A stretch of 64,000 nucleotides of DNA from contig JAKUDP010000002.1 of the NCBI GenBank assembly GCA_022570795.1, positions 1,178,001 to 1,242,000 on the forward strand, given 5' to 3'. Positions 19,282 to 28,928 of the stretch are shown here, piece after piece. The position numbers were made by a program, and so were the translations under genes. The notes beneath the pieces were generated by a model. The model was given only the letters and a program-made list of their open reading frames with translations. It was not told where the DNA came from and did no database searches. Every line of letters begins with the position of its first letter. The first letter of the stretch is position 1. The DNA comes from Sphaerulina vaccinii (taxonomy: Eukaryota > Ascomycota > Dothideomycetes > Mycosphaerellales > Mycosphaerellaceae).

Positions 19282-21807
19282 ATGGCCGGCGAGGGCGAAG
19301 GCAGTGGTGGCGGATTGTTAGACCTCGAGAGGGAGCTGACATGCTCCATATGCACCGATGTGCTATATCAACCTCTAACACTGCTAAACTGTCTGCACAC
19401 ATACTGCGGAGGATGTGTCAAAGAGTGGTTTGCATGGCAAGCTACAAGTGCAGCGAATAATAGCAGGCGTACCACAGGATCGCCATATACATGTCCATCA
19501 TGTCGCGAATCCGTGAGAGGTACAAAAGCAGATTGGAGGCTGACAGCACTACTGGAAGGGTTTCTCAAAGCAAATCCAGACAAGGGCAAGGCGAAGGAAG
19601 ACAAGGAGGAGATGGGAAAGCACTACAAGCCAGGAGACGATGTGATACCTACGATCGAGGTAGCTCGGGCTGATGAGGACAGCGAGGACGAAAGACTCAT
19701 GGCTGATATCAGGGACCTGAGTATGGCCAATGTTGATCCGGAGACTGCGCGCAGACGTACCGAGAGAGCGAACAGAGACCGGCAAAGACGCCGACAGGAG
19801 CGCAGTCATGCACCCAGGCCAGAGGAGCTCAGTAGACAGCAGCAATCCAGCAGATGGGTAGCACAGCAGGCAGAGAGACAACAGCAAGAAGAGGCAGACA
19901 GACAGGTCGAGCACCAGCCATCGCTACGGAGCCTGCTCAGTAACTCCGACATCAACTCAGAAGATGTACAACAAGAGATCCTGCAGTCCATCTATTCAGA
20001 AGGGTTACTCAATGGCATCGATATCGACAATCTCACTCCAGCACAGGAAGAAGAGCTTACGGAGCGCATCGCTGAAGCCTATCGAAGGCGTCGAAGACAT
20101 AGAGATAGATCACGAAATCGAGAACGTGAAGACCCAGCCAGCCAAACTCAGCCGCGGAGGACGACCAGTCCTCGATCACATATCGCACACCAACAGCAAT
20201 CCCAGACACGAGTCAGGCCGCCCATATCCAGACCACATCTCTTCGAACAACAGGCTTCAGCAGGCGCGGAACGACATCATCGACGATCTGCTAGCTCGAC
20301 GAGCCAACACACGCGATTGCCTGTCGTGTCAGTGAGCAACGATGCACCCGCTGCACGCTCAGCCACTGATTTGTCTATCACTCCGGGACAAGAGGGTCAG
20401 GCTAGTGATCGAAGACCAAGGGCATCCTCGAGCAACACTCGGAGCTCTACAGATCCTGCTCGCATGCGTGGCGATGTTCAGCGCGTTCGAGCAACCTCTA
20501 GCACATTGCGAGCGGGTGATGGCGGAGAGTCTGTGCGTCCTCGTAACAGAGATTCGCGATCTGCTGAGCCTGCGCGAAGACAGACTGGCTCATCAACACA
20601 AGAAGTTGCTGTTCGAGCTCCTCTCGCAGGGCAGACTGCCGTCACAGCGAATGCTACTCCGCAGCAAGAAGTAATGCCAGCCGTTTCAACATCTGCTTTT
20701 GCACCAGAAGTAGTGCCGTCTAGCCTCAGCTCGACTCAGAGCAATGTAATCGCACCGTCTGCCATTGCATGTTCGCATTGCCAGCAATCAGCAATAGGGC
20801 TCGAGCTGCATTATAATTGCTCCAAGTGCAGCTCTGGGGCATACAACATCTGCATTCGCTGCTATCGTGACGGCAAAGGTTGTCACCACTGGTTTGGCTT
20901 CGGTCTTATGGCTATGTATCGCTGGCAGAAGGCAGCAGAAGCGGCCGACAACAGGCACTCCTTCGAATATCCTCACATACTCATGCCACGCAGATACACC
21001 GCGGACAGTGCCGACCGCAATATGGTGAACACTGCGTCTGACCTGGATCTTCAGGAAGGTGCCTTCTGCGAGTCGTGTTTCAGCTTCTCGAATGCATGTT
21101 ACTGGTATTGTAATCACTGTCTAGAAGGGGCCTGGGGATACTGCAATGGCTGTGTGCTCAAAGGCCAGCATTGCACGCATCCACTTCTGGCGATCGCACA
21201 TATCAGCACTCAGCACAACTCGGATCCGTCTCGCATTCCACTATGCCTTCCTGTACCACACCTGAAGCAAGACTCGTACGTCCTGTTGCCAGTCCTCACA
21301 GACTGCGATTTGTGCAGAAGGGCCATCAATGAAAGAGAAACCCGCTTCCATTGCTATCATTGTAGTGGTGGTGATTACGATGTCTGTAATGAATGCTACC
21401 ATTCTCTGGTTGCTACGGGCAAGATTTCTTCCACGAACGGACCCAATGGCTGGCGGCGTTGTCTTCGTGGTCACCGGATGAGTGTCGTAGGCTATCAAGA
21501 CACTCCAACACCAGCTGGACCAGGACAACTACGTGTGACGATGAAAGACATAGTCGGTGGCTGGCGGCTCAAGGATGATATCACATTGAACTCGAGCGAC
21601 AGAAGAGCCATACCTGCAGATATGGGTGCTGACAAGCGCTCTTTAGCAGTCTGGTCGAGGTGGCCGAAAGAGGCTGATAGGGATGAACTTGCATTCCCAA
21701 AGAACGCAGAGTTTAGAGAGGTCGAAGACCTCAACGCTGACTGGAGTGTGGCAGTCTATTCCAGCAAGATCGGTCTCGTGCCATTGAACTATACCAGACG
21801 TCTTTGA
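19282..21807 (+). CDS. RING - ZZ-like zinc fingers - SH3 protein, probable E3 ubiquitin ligase
   Basis: A single exon of 841 codons. A C3HC4 RING finger lies at about residues 20-75 (CSIC, CLHTYCGGC, CPSC), which normally binds an E2 enzyme. A long Arg/Gln-rich helical and disordered stretch follows (about 140-480). Three Cys/His modules then come in a row at about 497, 595 and 675 (CSHC, CSKC, CIRC; CESC, CNHC, CNGC; CDLC, CYHC, CNEC). They resemble ZZ-type fingers, the third being the most regular. The last 60 residues (SLAVWSRWPKEADRDELAFP, ending in GLVPLNYTRRL) have the ALYDY, DELxF and G-x-VPxNY pattern of an SH3 domain. Ubiquitin ligase activity is inferred from the RING; targets are unknown. 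The order RING, ZZ repeats, SH3 is unusual. Confidence 0.85.
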   Translation: MAGEGEGSGGGLLDLERELTCSICTDVLYQPLTLLNCLHTYCGGCVKEWFAWQATSAANNSRRTTGSPYTCPSCRESVRGTKADWRLTALLEGFLKANPDKGKAKEDKEEMGKHYKPGDDVIPTIEVARADEDSEDERLMADIRDLSMANVDPETARRRTERANRDRQRRRQERSHAPRPEELSRQQQSSRWVAQQAERQQQEEADRQVEHQPSLRSLLSNSDINSEDVQQEILQSIYSEGLLNGIDIDNLTPAQEEELTERIAEAYRRRRRHRDRSRNREREDPASQTQPRRTTSPRSHIAHQQQSQTRVRPPISRPHLFEQQASAGAERHHRRSASSTSQHTRLPVVSVSNDAPAARSATDLSITPGQEGQASDRRPRASSSNTRSSTDPARMRGDVQRVRATSSTLRAGDGGESVRPRNRDSRSAEPARRQTGSSTQEVAVRAPLAGQTAVTANATPQQEVMPAVSTSAFAPEVVPSSLSSTQSNVIAPSAIACSHCQQSAIGLELHYNCSKCSSGAYNICIRCYRDGKGCHHWFGFGLMAMYRWQKAAEAADNRHSFEYPHILMPRRYTADSADRNMVNTASDLDLQEGAFCESCFSFSNACYWYCNHCLEGAWGYCNGCVLKGQHCTHPLLAIAHISTQHNSDPSRIPLCLPVPHLKQDSYVLLPVLTDCDLCRRAINERETRFHCYHCSGGDYDVCNECYHSLVATGKISSTNGPNGWRRCLRGHRMSVVGYQDTPTPAGPGQLRVTMKDIVGGWRLKDDITLNSSDRRAIPADMGADKRSLAVWSRWPKEADRDELAFPKNAEFREVEDLNADWSVAVYSSKIGLVPLNYTRRL

Positions 21808-23086
21808 CATCAAAGTCTTGGCACATTCATGCTACGGAAAGGTTGTGGTTCGACAACGTGTCACTACCAAGAGTGAGCCTTTTTGGCTACTACAACCTAC
21901 AGATCATGCTTATACTCAAGTCAACGAATGAATTATCCCTGATTAGCCTCACCATCACCCACCGAAATCTCGTTTATCTAGTGCAACGCAGCGATATCTT
22001 AACGCTTCCCTGCAGCAGCCACCACATATCAGGCCAAACGTCCTTGCAGGGAGATCTCCAGCTCTCTTGATCCAGCGCCGGCTCAAGTTTCCGGCCATTG
22101 CTGCCGCAATGCACGCCCACGCAGTCCTTGCTCTTGCACCAACTACGTTGCTGGGTCCCAGCTATACCGATCACCTCCCGCATAGGTATGACTATAGAGA
22201 TATATGTGAGAGTAAATAAACACTGACGGAACCATGAAGAGTGACGGCCGAGCCCACGTTACAAGCTCGAGACATTGCACTCACTTCGACCACCACGAGT
22301 ACCACGACAATAACGATCACAACAGGTACGACTACTACGACTATCTATCCTACTACGTCTGCCCATCCTACTACGTCTATACATCCTACTACGTCTGTCC
22401 ATCCTACTGTCATGAGAGTGGCGGGAGGAAGCGAGAAAGATGAGAAAGATGAAGATGAGGAATCTGGTGCAGCTTCAAGTTACACGTGTACACACCATGT
22501 CAAAAAGTGGTGGTATGCGTACAGCCTCGGAGCAGTCGCAGGGGTAATGATGTACTTCACGTGAAGAGTAGTCACTCAGGTGTTAGTCAAGGAATGAGGA
22601 CCTGAAGGCACTGTCAAAGATGGACTCAGAACAAGAGCTCAAGGTTGTGGCTGTGGCTGTGCGCGAACTACTTCCATATGTCTATAGCATCAGAAGCAGA
22701 CATGGGACGCTGCGACGAACTCAAAGCTGCGCCTTGGTCACAAGCATGAATTTACAGTCACCAGATTTGTTGATTCAGTCAGGTATCATTTTCTCGTCAC
22801 TAAGCTAATGGAGCACCGACGACCAGCGCCACTTACTTCCAGCTCATTCTGTTCATGTCTTTCGCGTCATCGTACATCGCATCTTGACGGTGTGGTCAAA
22901 AGTCTATGCGCCCGCCCACAGTAAAAGAAAGAAGAAACTCCCAAACACCTCCGCTGTGAATCATGCTGCGCAAAGCATTGTATACGTCCGTCTCTTGCTA
23001 CCGTCTCTGTTCGTAGCTGCTCGCCAAGGTTGTGTGCTCATAATGCTGGTATCATGGAGCGGCTCTGTGAAACAGGAAAGACTTCT
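21808..23086. other. Convergent intergenic with Thr-rich minisatellite
   Basis: 1.3 kb without a supported gene. A frame open over 22241-22564 reads Thr-rich with HPTTS repeats and a hydrophobic end (SLGAVAGVMMYFT), like a scrap of a cell-surface protein, but it starts at a GTG and no upstream exon could be tied to it. Confidence 0.4.
22348..22409 (+). repeat. 18-nt minisatellite, about 3.4 copies
   Basis: Tandem units tcctactacgtctgccca, with small changes, start at 22348, 22366, 22384 and (partial) 22402. In one frame each unit encodes PTTSxH, a pattern typical of Ser/Thr-rich surface proteins. Confidence 0.85.
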
Positions 23087-24136
23087 TTAGATGGGAAGAC
23101 CATGCGACATCCTCTCTGCACGGACTGTGTCGATGTTCGGCATCTCAATTTCTCGGATCTTCGCATCATATTTCACGACCTTGGGCTTCATGCTGGTCCA
23201 CCAGTCATTGAACTCAACAAGCACGTCCTGGTGCTCTTTCTCCATGCCAAGCTCAACGCGCGCCTTGTCAACCGTGTATCCAGCACCCTTGAAACGTGGT
23301 CCTGCTTGTTGGCGGATGTCGAAGAGCTCCGCACTATAGGTCTTCAGGAAGGTCTCCCAGGCCGTTTCGTCAAAAGCAGCGAGTGATGGTGTGGACGACG
23401 TCGTCGATACAGCCGAAGAGAAGGTGGAGTTGTTAAAGGAGCCATTGTTCATGTCAGATTTGCCACTTCCTGCACCTGCCACAGAGTCGTTCGCGATGGA
23501 CAATGGTGACAGCTGGCGAGTCAAGATGTGTGCATCTGGCATGTCGGGGATTGGGCAGCGGTGCTCGTACTGAAGTTCTGGGGATGGACACGCTTCCGTA
23601 TCCACTGGAGTGAATGGTGGCGACTCCATGCCTGCACCCTGACGCTGTAGGAATTGCTCGAGCTTCTCGAAGCGCAGCAGGCCTGCTGCGATACTTAGCG
23701 GGAAAGGTGAGGCAGGTGAGCTTGTTGGTGGGGTGGTTGCACCATGTGCGGCAGACGATTGGCTCGACTCGCGACGTGAGAGATGAGCCATGGTCTTCTC
23801 TGGGTACGCGCGATGGAGGCTCTCATTGTCGAGCTTGTGGATGCGGTCGAGCGAGGTGCAGACTGCAGCGCCGGCGAGAGTCCACTCCTTTGTGGCATCC
23901 TTAAGTTCGTTCGGAATACGCTCCTCAAGTTCCTTCGGGATCTGCCACTCCTTGATGTGTGTTTCATCATAGCTGAAATTCTCAAGCCCGGAGTCAGCTC
24001 CAGGCGAGCGGTCTGCGGCTAGAGATTTGCGCATGTATATTTCATACGACTTCTCGTTTTGAGCCCAAGACGGACGTCGGTAGACGGGTTGCCGCGACTG
24101 AGTCGAGCCAGATCGCGAGCGTTGGATGGAGTCCAT
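23087..24136 (-). CDS. Unrecognised conserved-looking fungal protein
   Basis: One exon, 349 aa, ATG at 24136. The N-terminus is Arg/Ser-rich (MDSIQRSRSGSTQSRQPVYR). A helical segment follows around residues 55-110 (IKEWQIPKELEERIPNELKD), then a Ser/Thr/Pro-rich linker. A C-terminal helical segment with many aromatic and charged residues (WETFLKTYSAELFDIRQQAG, VLVEFNDWWTSMKPKVVKYD) may be the folded part. No catalytic motif, signal peptide or membrane helix is visible. Frame length and codon pattern support a real gene; function is unknown. Confidence 0.7.
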   Translation of the reverse strand: MDSIQRSRSGSTQSRQPVYRRPSWAQNEKSYEIYMRKSLAADRSPGADSGLENFSYDETHIKEWQIPKELEERIPNELKDATKEWTLAGAAVCTSLDRIHKLDNESLHRAYPEKTMAHLSRRESSQSSAAHGATTPPTSSPASPFPLSIAAGLLRFEKLEQFLQRQGAGMESPPFTPVDTEACPSPELQYEHRCPIPDMPDAHILTRQLSPLSIANDSVAGAGSGKSDMNNGSFNNSTFSSAVSTTSSTPSLAAFDETAWETFLKTYSAELFDIRQQAGPRFKGAGYTVDKARVELGMEKEHQDVLVEFNDWWTSMKPKVVKYDAKIREIEMPNIDTVRAERMSHGLPI

Positions 24137-25139
24137 GATGGGATGTGTGCTGTTCGGACTGGCAGGTGCCGGTCACTTCGAGTTCGGATTGGTAGGTGCT
24201 TCGAGTCGAGCTATGCTTAGGAGCGACTGCTGACGATATTATCGTAACAGATTGTGATGGACCAGCCACGTGAAGTTGCTCAGTAGTAGTGGTAGGTATC
24301 TGGTTCAGACAGCAGCCTGCGTCAGCGAGTTCGGATACTGGTTCTCGATAGCCGTAAGCGAATGCTCGACCTGAAATGGAAGCTTGGTACTGGGGCAGTG
24401 CCTACCTGGCAGTGTAGTAGGGAACGTCGGGGATTGCAAAAGGAGTGTGTTGTCTGTGAAGGAGTGTGGGTGATTCCAATGTTGTTGTTTGTGATTTGGT
24501 GAAGAAGGAAGTTTCGAACCGAATTAGCAGTGTGCCTTCTGTGAATGACGGTTGTCGCTCGTGGTTGCTTCAGTGCTTGGCCCCACTTGAAGTCAAAGTG
24601 CAATACTGCAACACTGCAAGCTGGAGACGACTTTTATAGGTGAGAATGAAGACAGCAATTGCAGTCATGCATGGGACAGCGCCTTAGCGTGCGTGCGACA
24701 GGTTCTTGAAGCACAATCCGGCGCAATGCGCGTGTACCGTGCTGTCTCAAAGCTCGTGATATGGCTTCTTAGCAAGTGCATGAGAAAGTGCTATATGTCC
24801 TGTAAGTTGCCGATAGGATGAATTGTAAGTACTGAACGAAGTGTGACAAGTGGTCGCCACGGATCAAATCGCGATGGATGTGGTCCGTAACAAGCACAAA
24901 GAGACACGTTTACGCGCGTCTATTGGATCGTCAAGAAACTCCTTTGACATTAGTTCTGTAACTGCAAGTAACTGCATACAGATAGCCGGGCGTCGTGCGT
25001 ACGTAACGATGCTTGCCCTTGAACCAGCAATTCCGTTGTCACTATGAGACTTTGCAACTCACTCGGGGTTCCAGTCACCGTAGCATTGCCTCGCTGTGGT
25101 GTATCGCTCGTTTGTCGTGTTGCGTCTCCTTCTCGGAAG
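24137..25139. other. Intergenic, tandem minus-strand genes
   Basis: 1.0 kb between the start of the 349-aa gene and the end of PIN1; it presumably holds the promoter of the former. No gene or repeat seen. Confidence 0.5.
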
Positions 25140-26071
25140 TTACTCCAGTCTGGACAAAGAATGTCAGCATCTGTGACCCGGAAGCAGGACTGCGGCACGC
25201 CATGTGCGTACACCGATCCGTTCGCAGCCGACAAAGCTTCTAGAAGGCTTTTCGAAAGCCACGCGAGATGTCGGGCATGACGACCGTGTTCAACATACCT
25301 TTCAATAATGTGCAGGCCAGATTGTGTTTCGATGATCTGCGATACCTCACCAGGTTTGAGAGCGAATGAAGCCTGCTCAAACTCGGCTTGCATGTCTCCC
25401 TTTCCGAAAAATCCTCTGGTACAGTGTCAGTGTGTTCAACAAGTGTTACTGCGCTGGCTGCGTGATGCTGTGCAGCGTGGTGCAGATATATATCTCCATT
25501 CCGCTCAGTCAAACGGAATGCAGCCGCCGTAACGCCTGGCTGCGCAAGCATCCCAGTTTGACAGAAACATGGAGCAGTATTTGAGGTAATGGCTTGACTT
25601 ACAGATCGCCTCGCTTCCTAGCCGAGGAGCAATCACTCTCGGTGACAGCAAGGTCGCCCAAACTCGTTTCTCCATTCTTGATCTTGCTTTCGTAGCCGCG
25701 AATGATGTCCATGGCCTCTTCTTTGGATCGCGTGATCTCAGATTCTCGCCACGACGACGGCCGACGCGAGTTCTTGTGCTTTACCAGTAGATGGGCGGCA
25801 CGTATCTTGCCTTCAAGATTCTGCTGTTGGACAGCGTCGCGGGTCAGATTGGCTGTATGGTACTGACCCATGTAGTGTTTGAGCGCCTCGCTGTCGGTCT
25901 CTGCAGGAGGCTCCCATCGCGACTCTTTGGTGGCCGGGTTGAAGTAGTATGGCAAATTCTTGCTGTTGCTGTGGCGCACTTCCCAGCCAGCGGGCAGTCC
26001 GGTAGCCTTACAACATGTTACTGTCAGTGGGCTTGGACGCTGGAGGTTGAGAGTCAACGGAGGCTTACCAT
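25140..26071 (-). CDS. ESS1: PIN1/ESS1-type peptidyl-prolyl cis-trans isomerase
   Basis: Four exons on the minus strand: 26069-26071 (only the ATG), 25603-26006, 25299-25415 and 25140-25149. They give 177 aa, the usual size of this family. Residues 4-40 are a WW domain (GLPAGWEVRHSNSKNLPYYF, ending WEPP) that binds phospho-Ser-Pro. The rest is a parvulin rotamase (IRAAHLLVKH, RRPSSW, GDLGFFGKGDMQAEFEQASF, SGLHIIERLE), including the Lys/Arg phosphate-binding loop. It isomerises pSer/Thr-Pro bonds, classically in the RNA polymerase II C-terminal domain. The last exon is just A CTG GAG TAA, chosen because donor gtatgt and acceptor gtccag give the expected ending ERLE. An intron directly follows the start codon. 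It diverges from RPB9. Confidence 0.93.
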
Positions 26072-26426
26072 GATCGATTGAGATTGTGGGGAAGCGTGAT
26101 CTGCGAATGGTGTGTCAGAATCGGCTTCAAGGCAGGCAATATCTGAGTTTGATAGTGTCTACCTGGTTTGATAGGCTAGGCCGACTTTCACATGCAAATA
26201 GCAGACGCCCTTGTCTTCACACGTTTTGAGAAAGGCACGCGACTGAGACGGAGACTGAGAAGTTGCTGCAGGACCCTTCACTCTGTTTTCAGGTTTCACC
26301 TCACTCGGCAGAGCGGGACGAGACGAGAGGGGCGAGTGCCTAAGGTTGCGCTAGTTCTGACAACCTTGCAACTTTCGAGAATCTCTTGTTGTTCAACACC
26401 GCGCGACACCGATAACATACATCACC
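26072..26426. promoter_or_regulatory. Bidirectional promoter region of PIN1 and RPB9
   Basis: Only 355 nt separate the two divergent start codons, so both promoters must lie here or overlap. I did not identify a specific factor site. Confidence 0.6.
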
Positions 26427-27311
26427 ATGTCAGGACACGATATGGACACCTCGCCGGCGCCAGAAGACAAGGCCGCTGATTCCAAGAAGATCAGCTTCCG
26501 CTTCTGTCGCGAGTGGTATGTATCGCAACCGTGAGTGACGAACGCGAAAGCTGATAAGATGCACAGCTCGAATATGTTGTACCCCAAGGAAGATCGCATG
26601 ACCAACACCCTCATGTTCGCCTGTCGTACCTGCCAGTTCAGCGAGCCTGCTACTGCGTCCTGTATCTGGCGCAATTCACTCAAGGAGGATGTCCAGGAGA
26701 CCGCAGGCAACGTTGAAGACGTGGCCCAAGATCCTACGGTGGGTAATAATTCTGCTCGTGACACGCACATGATGGACGGCGAGGATGAGGACGACGAAGA
26801 TGATGATGCAGACATTGAGGTTCAAGACATCGAACCTGAAATGTGCACCATGTGCGGACAAGAGATTCTGTGTCCGATCTGCGAGCGACCAACAGACGCG
26901 CACATGTCGCTCGAGGTCCCCGATGAGTCAGCGCAGACGAAGCAAGAGGTGGAAGCTGAAGTCAACGCGGAGAAGCAGGAGAGAGAGCACGGCTCTGCTT
27001 AAGGTTGGGAGGCAAGAGGAGGAGTCTACACATCTATCCACACTGCATATGCTTTCACATCTGTTCGGCGCCATGTGCTGACAGATTTGGTGTCTACAGC
27101 TCCCACACGCCGAGGAAGAGTGCAACAGATGCGGCGCACGCGATGCTGTGTACTTTCAATCGCAACAGCGGACTGCTGAGACCGGAATGGTAGGTTCTTG
27201 GCTGACTGCACAATAGCGGTGAAGATCCACCATGCTGACAGCTGCTAGGCTCTCTTCTATGTCTGCTGCGAGTGCAACAACGTTTGGTCGACTCTCGATG
27301 CTAAGAAGTAG
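26427..27311 (+). CDS. RPB9: RNA polymerase II subunit RPB9
   Basis: Four exons, 26427-26515, 26567-26738, 27100-27189 and 27249-27311, encode 137 aa. Zinc ribbon 1 is FCREC...CRTC (the first pair is split by intron 1) and zinc ribbon 2 is CNRC...CCEC, with the conserved FQSQQRTAETGM before it, as expected of RPB9. The subunit sits at the Pol II jaw/lobe and affects start-site choice, fidelity and TFIIS-stimulated cleavage. Intron 2 (26739-27099, 361 nt) is much longer than its sisters. It remains open in frame to a stop at 27000-27002; retention would replace ribbon 2 with an 87-aa acidic tail carrying CTMC and CPIC, giving a 174-aa form. The spliced form is the confident model. Confidence 0.93.
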
Positions 27312-27850
27312 AGTGGTACGCTACTAGCACATGTCTGACAAATACGCCGAGCGACACATCTGACAAGCTTCACAGGCTTAGAATCAGGGAGCGCTGAACT
27401 GAAGGCATATTTGATGAAGGGTGTGCCGTTACCGAGAAAGTCTCGCCCTGTATTTCAGGAGAACATTCACAACGACTTCGAAGCACCCCCACAGACACCT
27501 CACCTGCCCATGGGCAGATCACCACGACCAAGACTCCCTACACCTCCACCTCGCACTGTTTCCCGTCCTGCTGCAACGATTCTTCTACCGCCGAACGTTG
27601 GACCAAGCAACGCTGGACCGAGCAATGCTGGACCCTCGGGCATAGTCACTCAGGAGAGTGATGACTTCATCGACAGAATGCTCGCGAGAGAGAACTCTCT
27701 AGACTTGGAAGATGCGCAGTAGCGCATCGACTTTTTGGACGCTGTCTCGCAGCAGCTTGCGCAGACAGCAGGCAGCCATGGCCGTAATGAACCAGGACGA
27801 CAGCTCAGAAGGCAATACAGAGAACAGCACAAATAACGCATGTATGGTCG
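27312..27850 (+). pseudogene. Orphan exon with in-frame TAG, possible gene remnant
   Basis: After a 3'-splice-like cttcacag ending at 27375, the frame reads as credible protein from 27378 (LESGSAELKAYLMKGVPLPR) through a Pro-rich stretch with GPSNA repeats to a TAG at 27720-27722. The same frame continues for 37 more codons (RIDFLDAVSQQLAQTAGSHG and onward) to TAA at 27834. The first ATG is 27414. No upstream exon with a start could be joined. It may be a lost gene, an alternative 3' exon of RPB9, or a readthrough product. Confidence 0.35.
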
Positions 27851-28445
27851 TCAAGACCTCTCCTTCACCAAGGTCGCCGTACCCCCAACTGTCCCATTTC
27901 CACTAAATACAAACTCATGCGACAAATGCGTAATGTTATGAAAAGTCAACAAACTCCACTTATAAGCCGTATCCTGCGCATATGCCGTGTAATTCTTGAG
28001 AGGATAAAAAGGATAAGAGATAGGGTCTGGTCCATCGAGTTGTCCTGCGATGCCATTCATGATATACCAGGGAGCTCGAGGATGCACCAGGCCATTGGGA
28101 TCGGGCTGACTCTGGAGAATGGGAAGTTGGCGCTAATAAGAAAGAAGCAAGTAAGTCAGTGTGAGGGAGACGAAAGGGGGAAAAGGGATGGATGCATACT
28201 TGGCAGTTGTGTATGTGCCCATTCATGACAAGGTCCACATTATTATCATAGAGAGTTTGTTCCCAGACTTGTTTACATTGGAAGCAGAGTAATTCGTTCA
28301 AGTCTTCTGAACTGGCATAGTAGGGACGATGCCACATTGCGATGACCCAGGGGGTAAGTGTACGGTTTATGTTCGAGAGATCGCGTTTGAGAAAATCGAG
28401 TTGTTGGTTCGGGTAGGAGCCAAAAGGGCCTGTTTTGTTCTCATC
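27851..28445 (-). pseudogene. Purple acid phosphatase, C-terminal part only
   Basis: Two exons on the minus strand, about 28200-28439 and 27851-28132, with a 67-nt intron (gtatgc...attag) in phase. They read GPFGSYPNQQLDFLKRDLSN, WVIAMWHRPYYASSEDL, VDLVMNGHIHNCQ, RQLPILQSQPDPNG, HPRAPWYIMNGIAG. This is the C-terminal third of a purple acid phosphatase: the metal-ligand His residues of MWHRPYY and of GHIH are present. The frame is closed upstream by TGA at 28446-28448. A splice-acceptor-like gag precedes the first exon, but the next 480 nt contain none of the N-terminal metal motifs (GDxxY, GNHE). The 5' two-thirds appear lost; splice sites and frame of the remnant are intact, so the loss may be recent. 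An unseen distant exon is unlikely because uL14m lies next. Confidence 0.75.
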
Positions 28446-28928
28446 TCATCAATCAATGTCTTATCTACACAGACAGCTACCACCCTCATCGTTTCACTCC
28501 GTCATTTCACTCGTCGACAGAGGGAATGTTATCGCGGCGGTCCAGAACTCCGGGCTATGCTGTGTCTGACCGTACAAACTTGTACAGTCTTGCCCAGTAA
28601 CTTCCTGCAGCCTTTTCTCCTTCGCTCAGGCCTGGATAATGGAAGGGCTGATCATGCTGTCGCGGGCTTTTCGACTTTGCCATTTCAACATCTTCGATGC
28701 ATCCCCCATATGTTTTTACCGGCTCTGATGGTTGTAGAAAGGTGATGCACTCTCATAGCGCAGACAGCAGGCGTGCTGCCAGTATGGCCTTTGCAGCGCA
28801 GCCTTTCACACTTCTGGCCCTAGCAAGTTCATTGGCCCTGCCATCGGACTTGAGCCACGGGGCGCTGGTATTCGCGTCTCCTACGCTGATATGTCCTTCT
28901 CCTCAGTCTGCATCGTGCTCGACCTCGC
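28446..28928. other. Intergenic where the phosphatase N-terminus is missing
   Basis: 483 nt with no phosphatase motif on the minus strand and no supported gene on either strand. Confidence 0.5.

Noticed and set aside
28446..28928. Missing N-terminal exons of the purple acid phosphatase
   Set aside because: I searched the minus strand for the GDxxY and GNHE blocks and found none. A plus-strand VSYADMSF stretch is probably chance.
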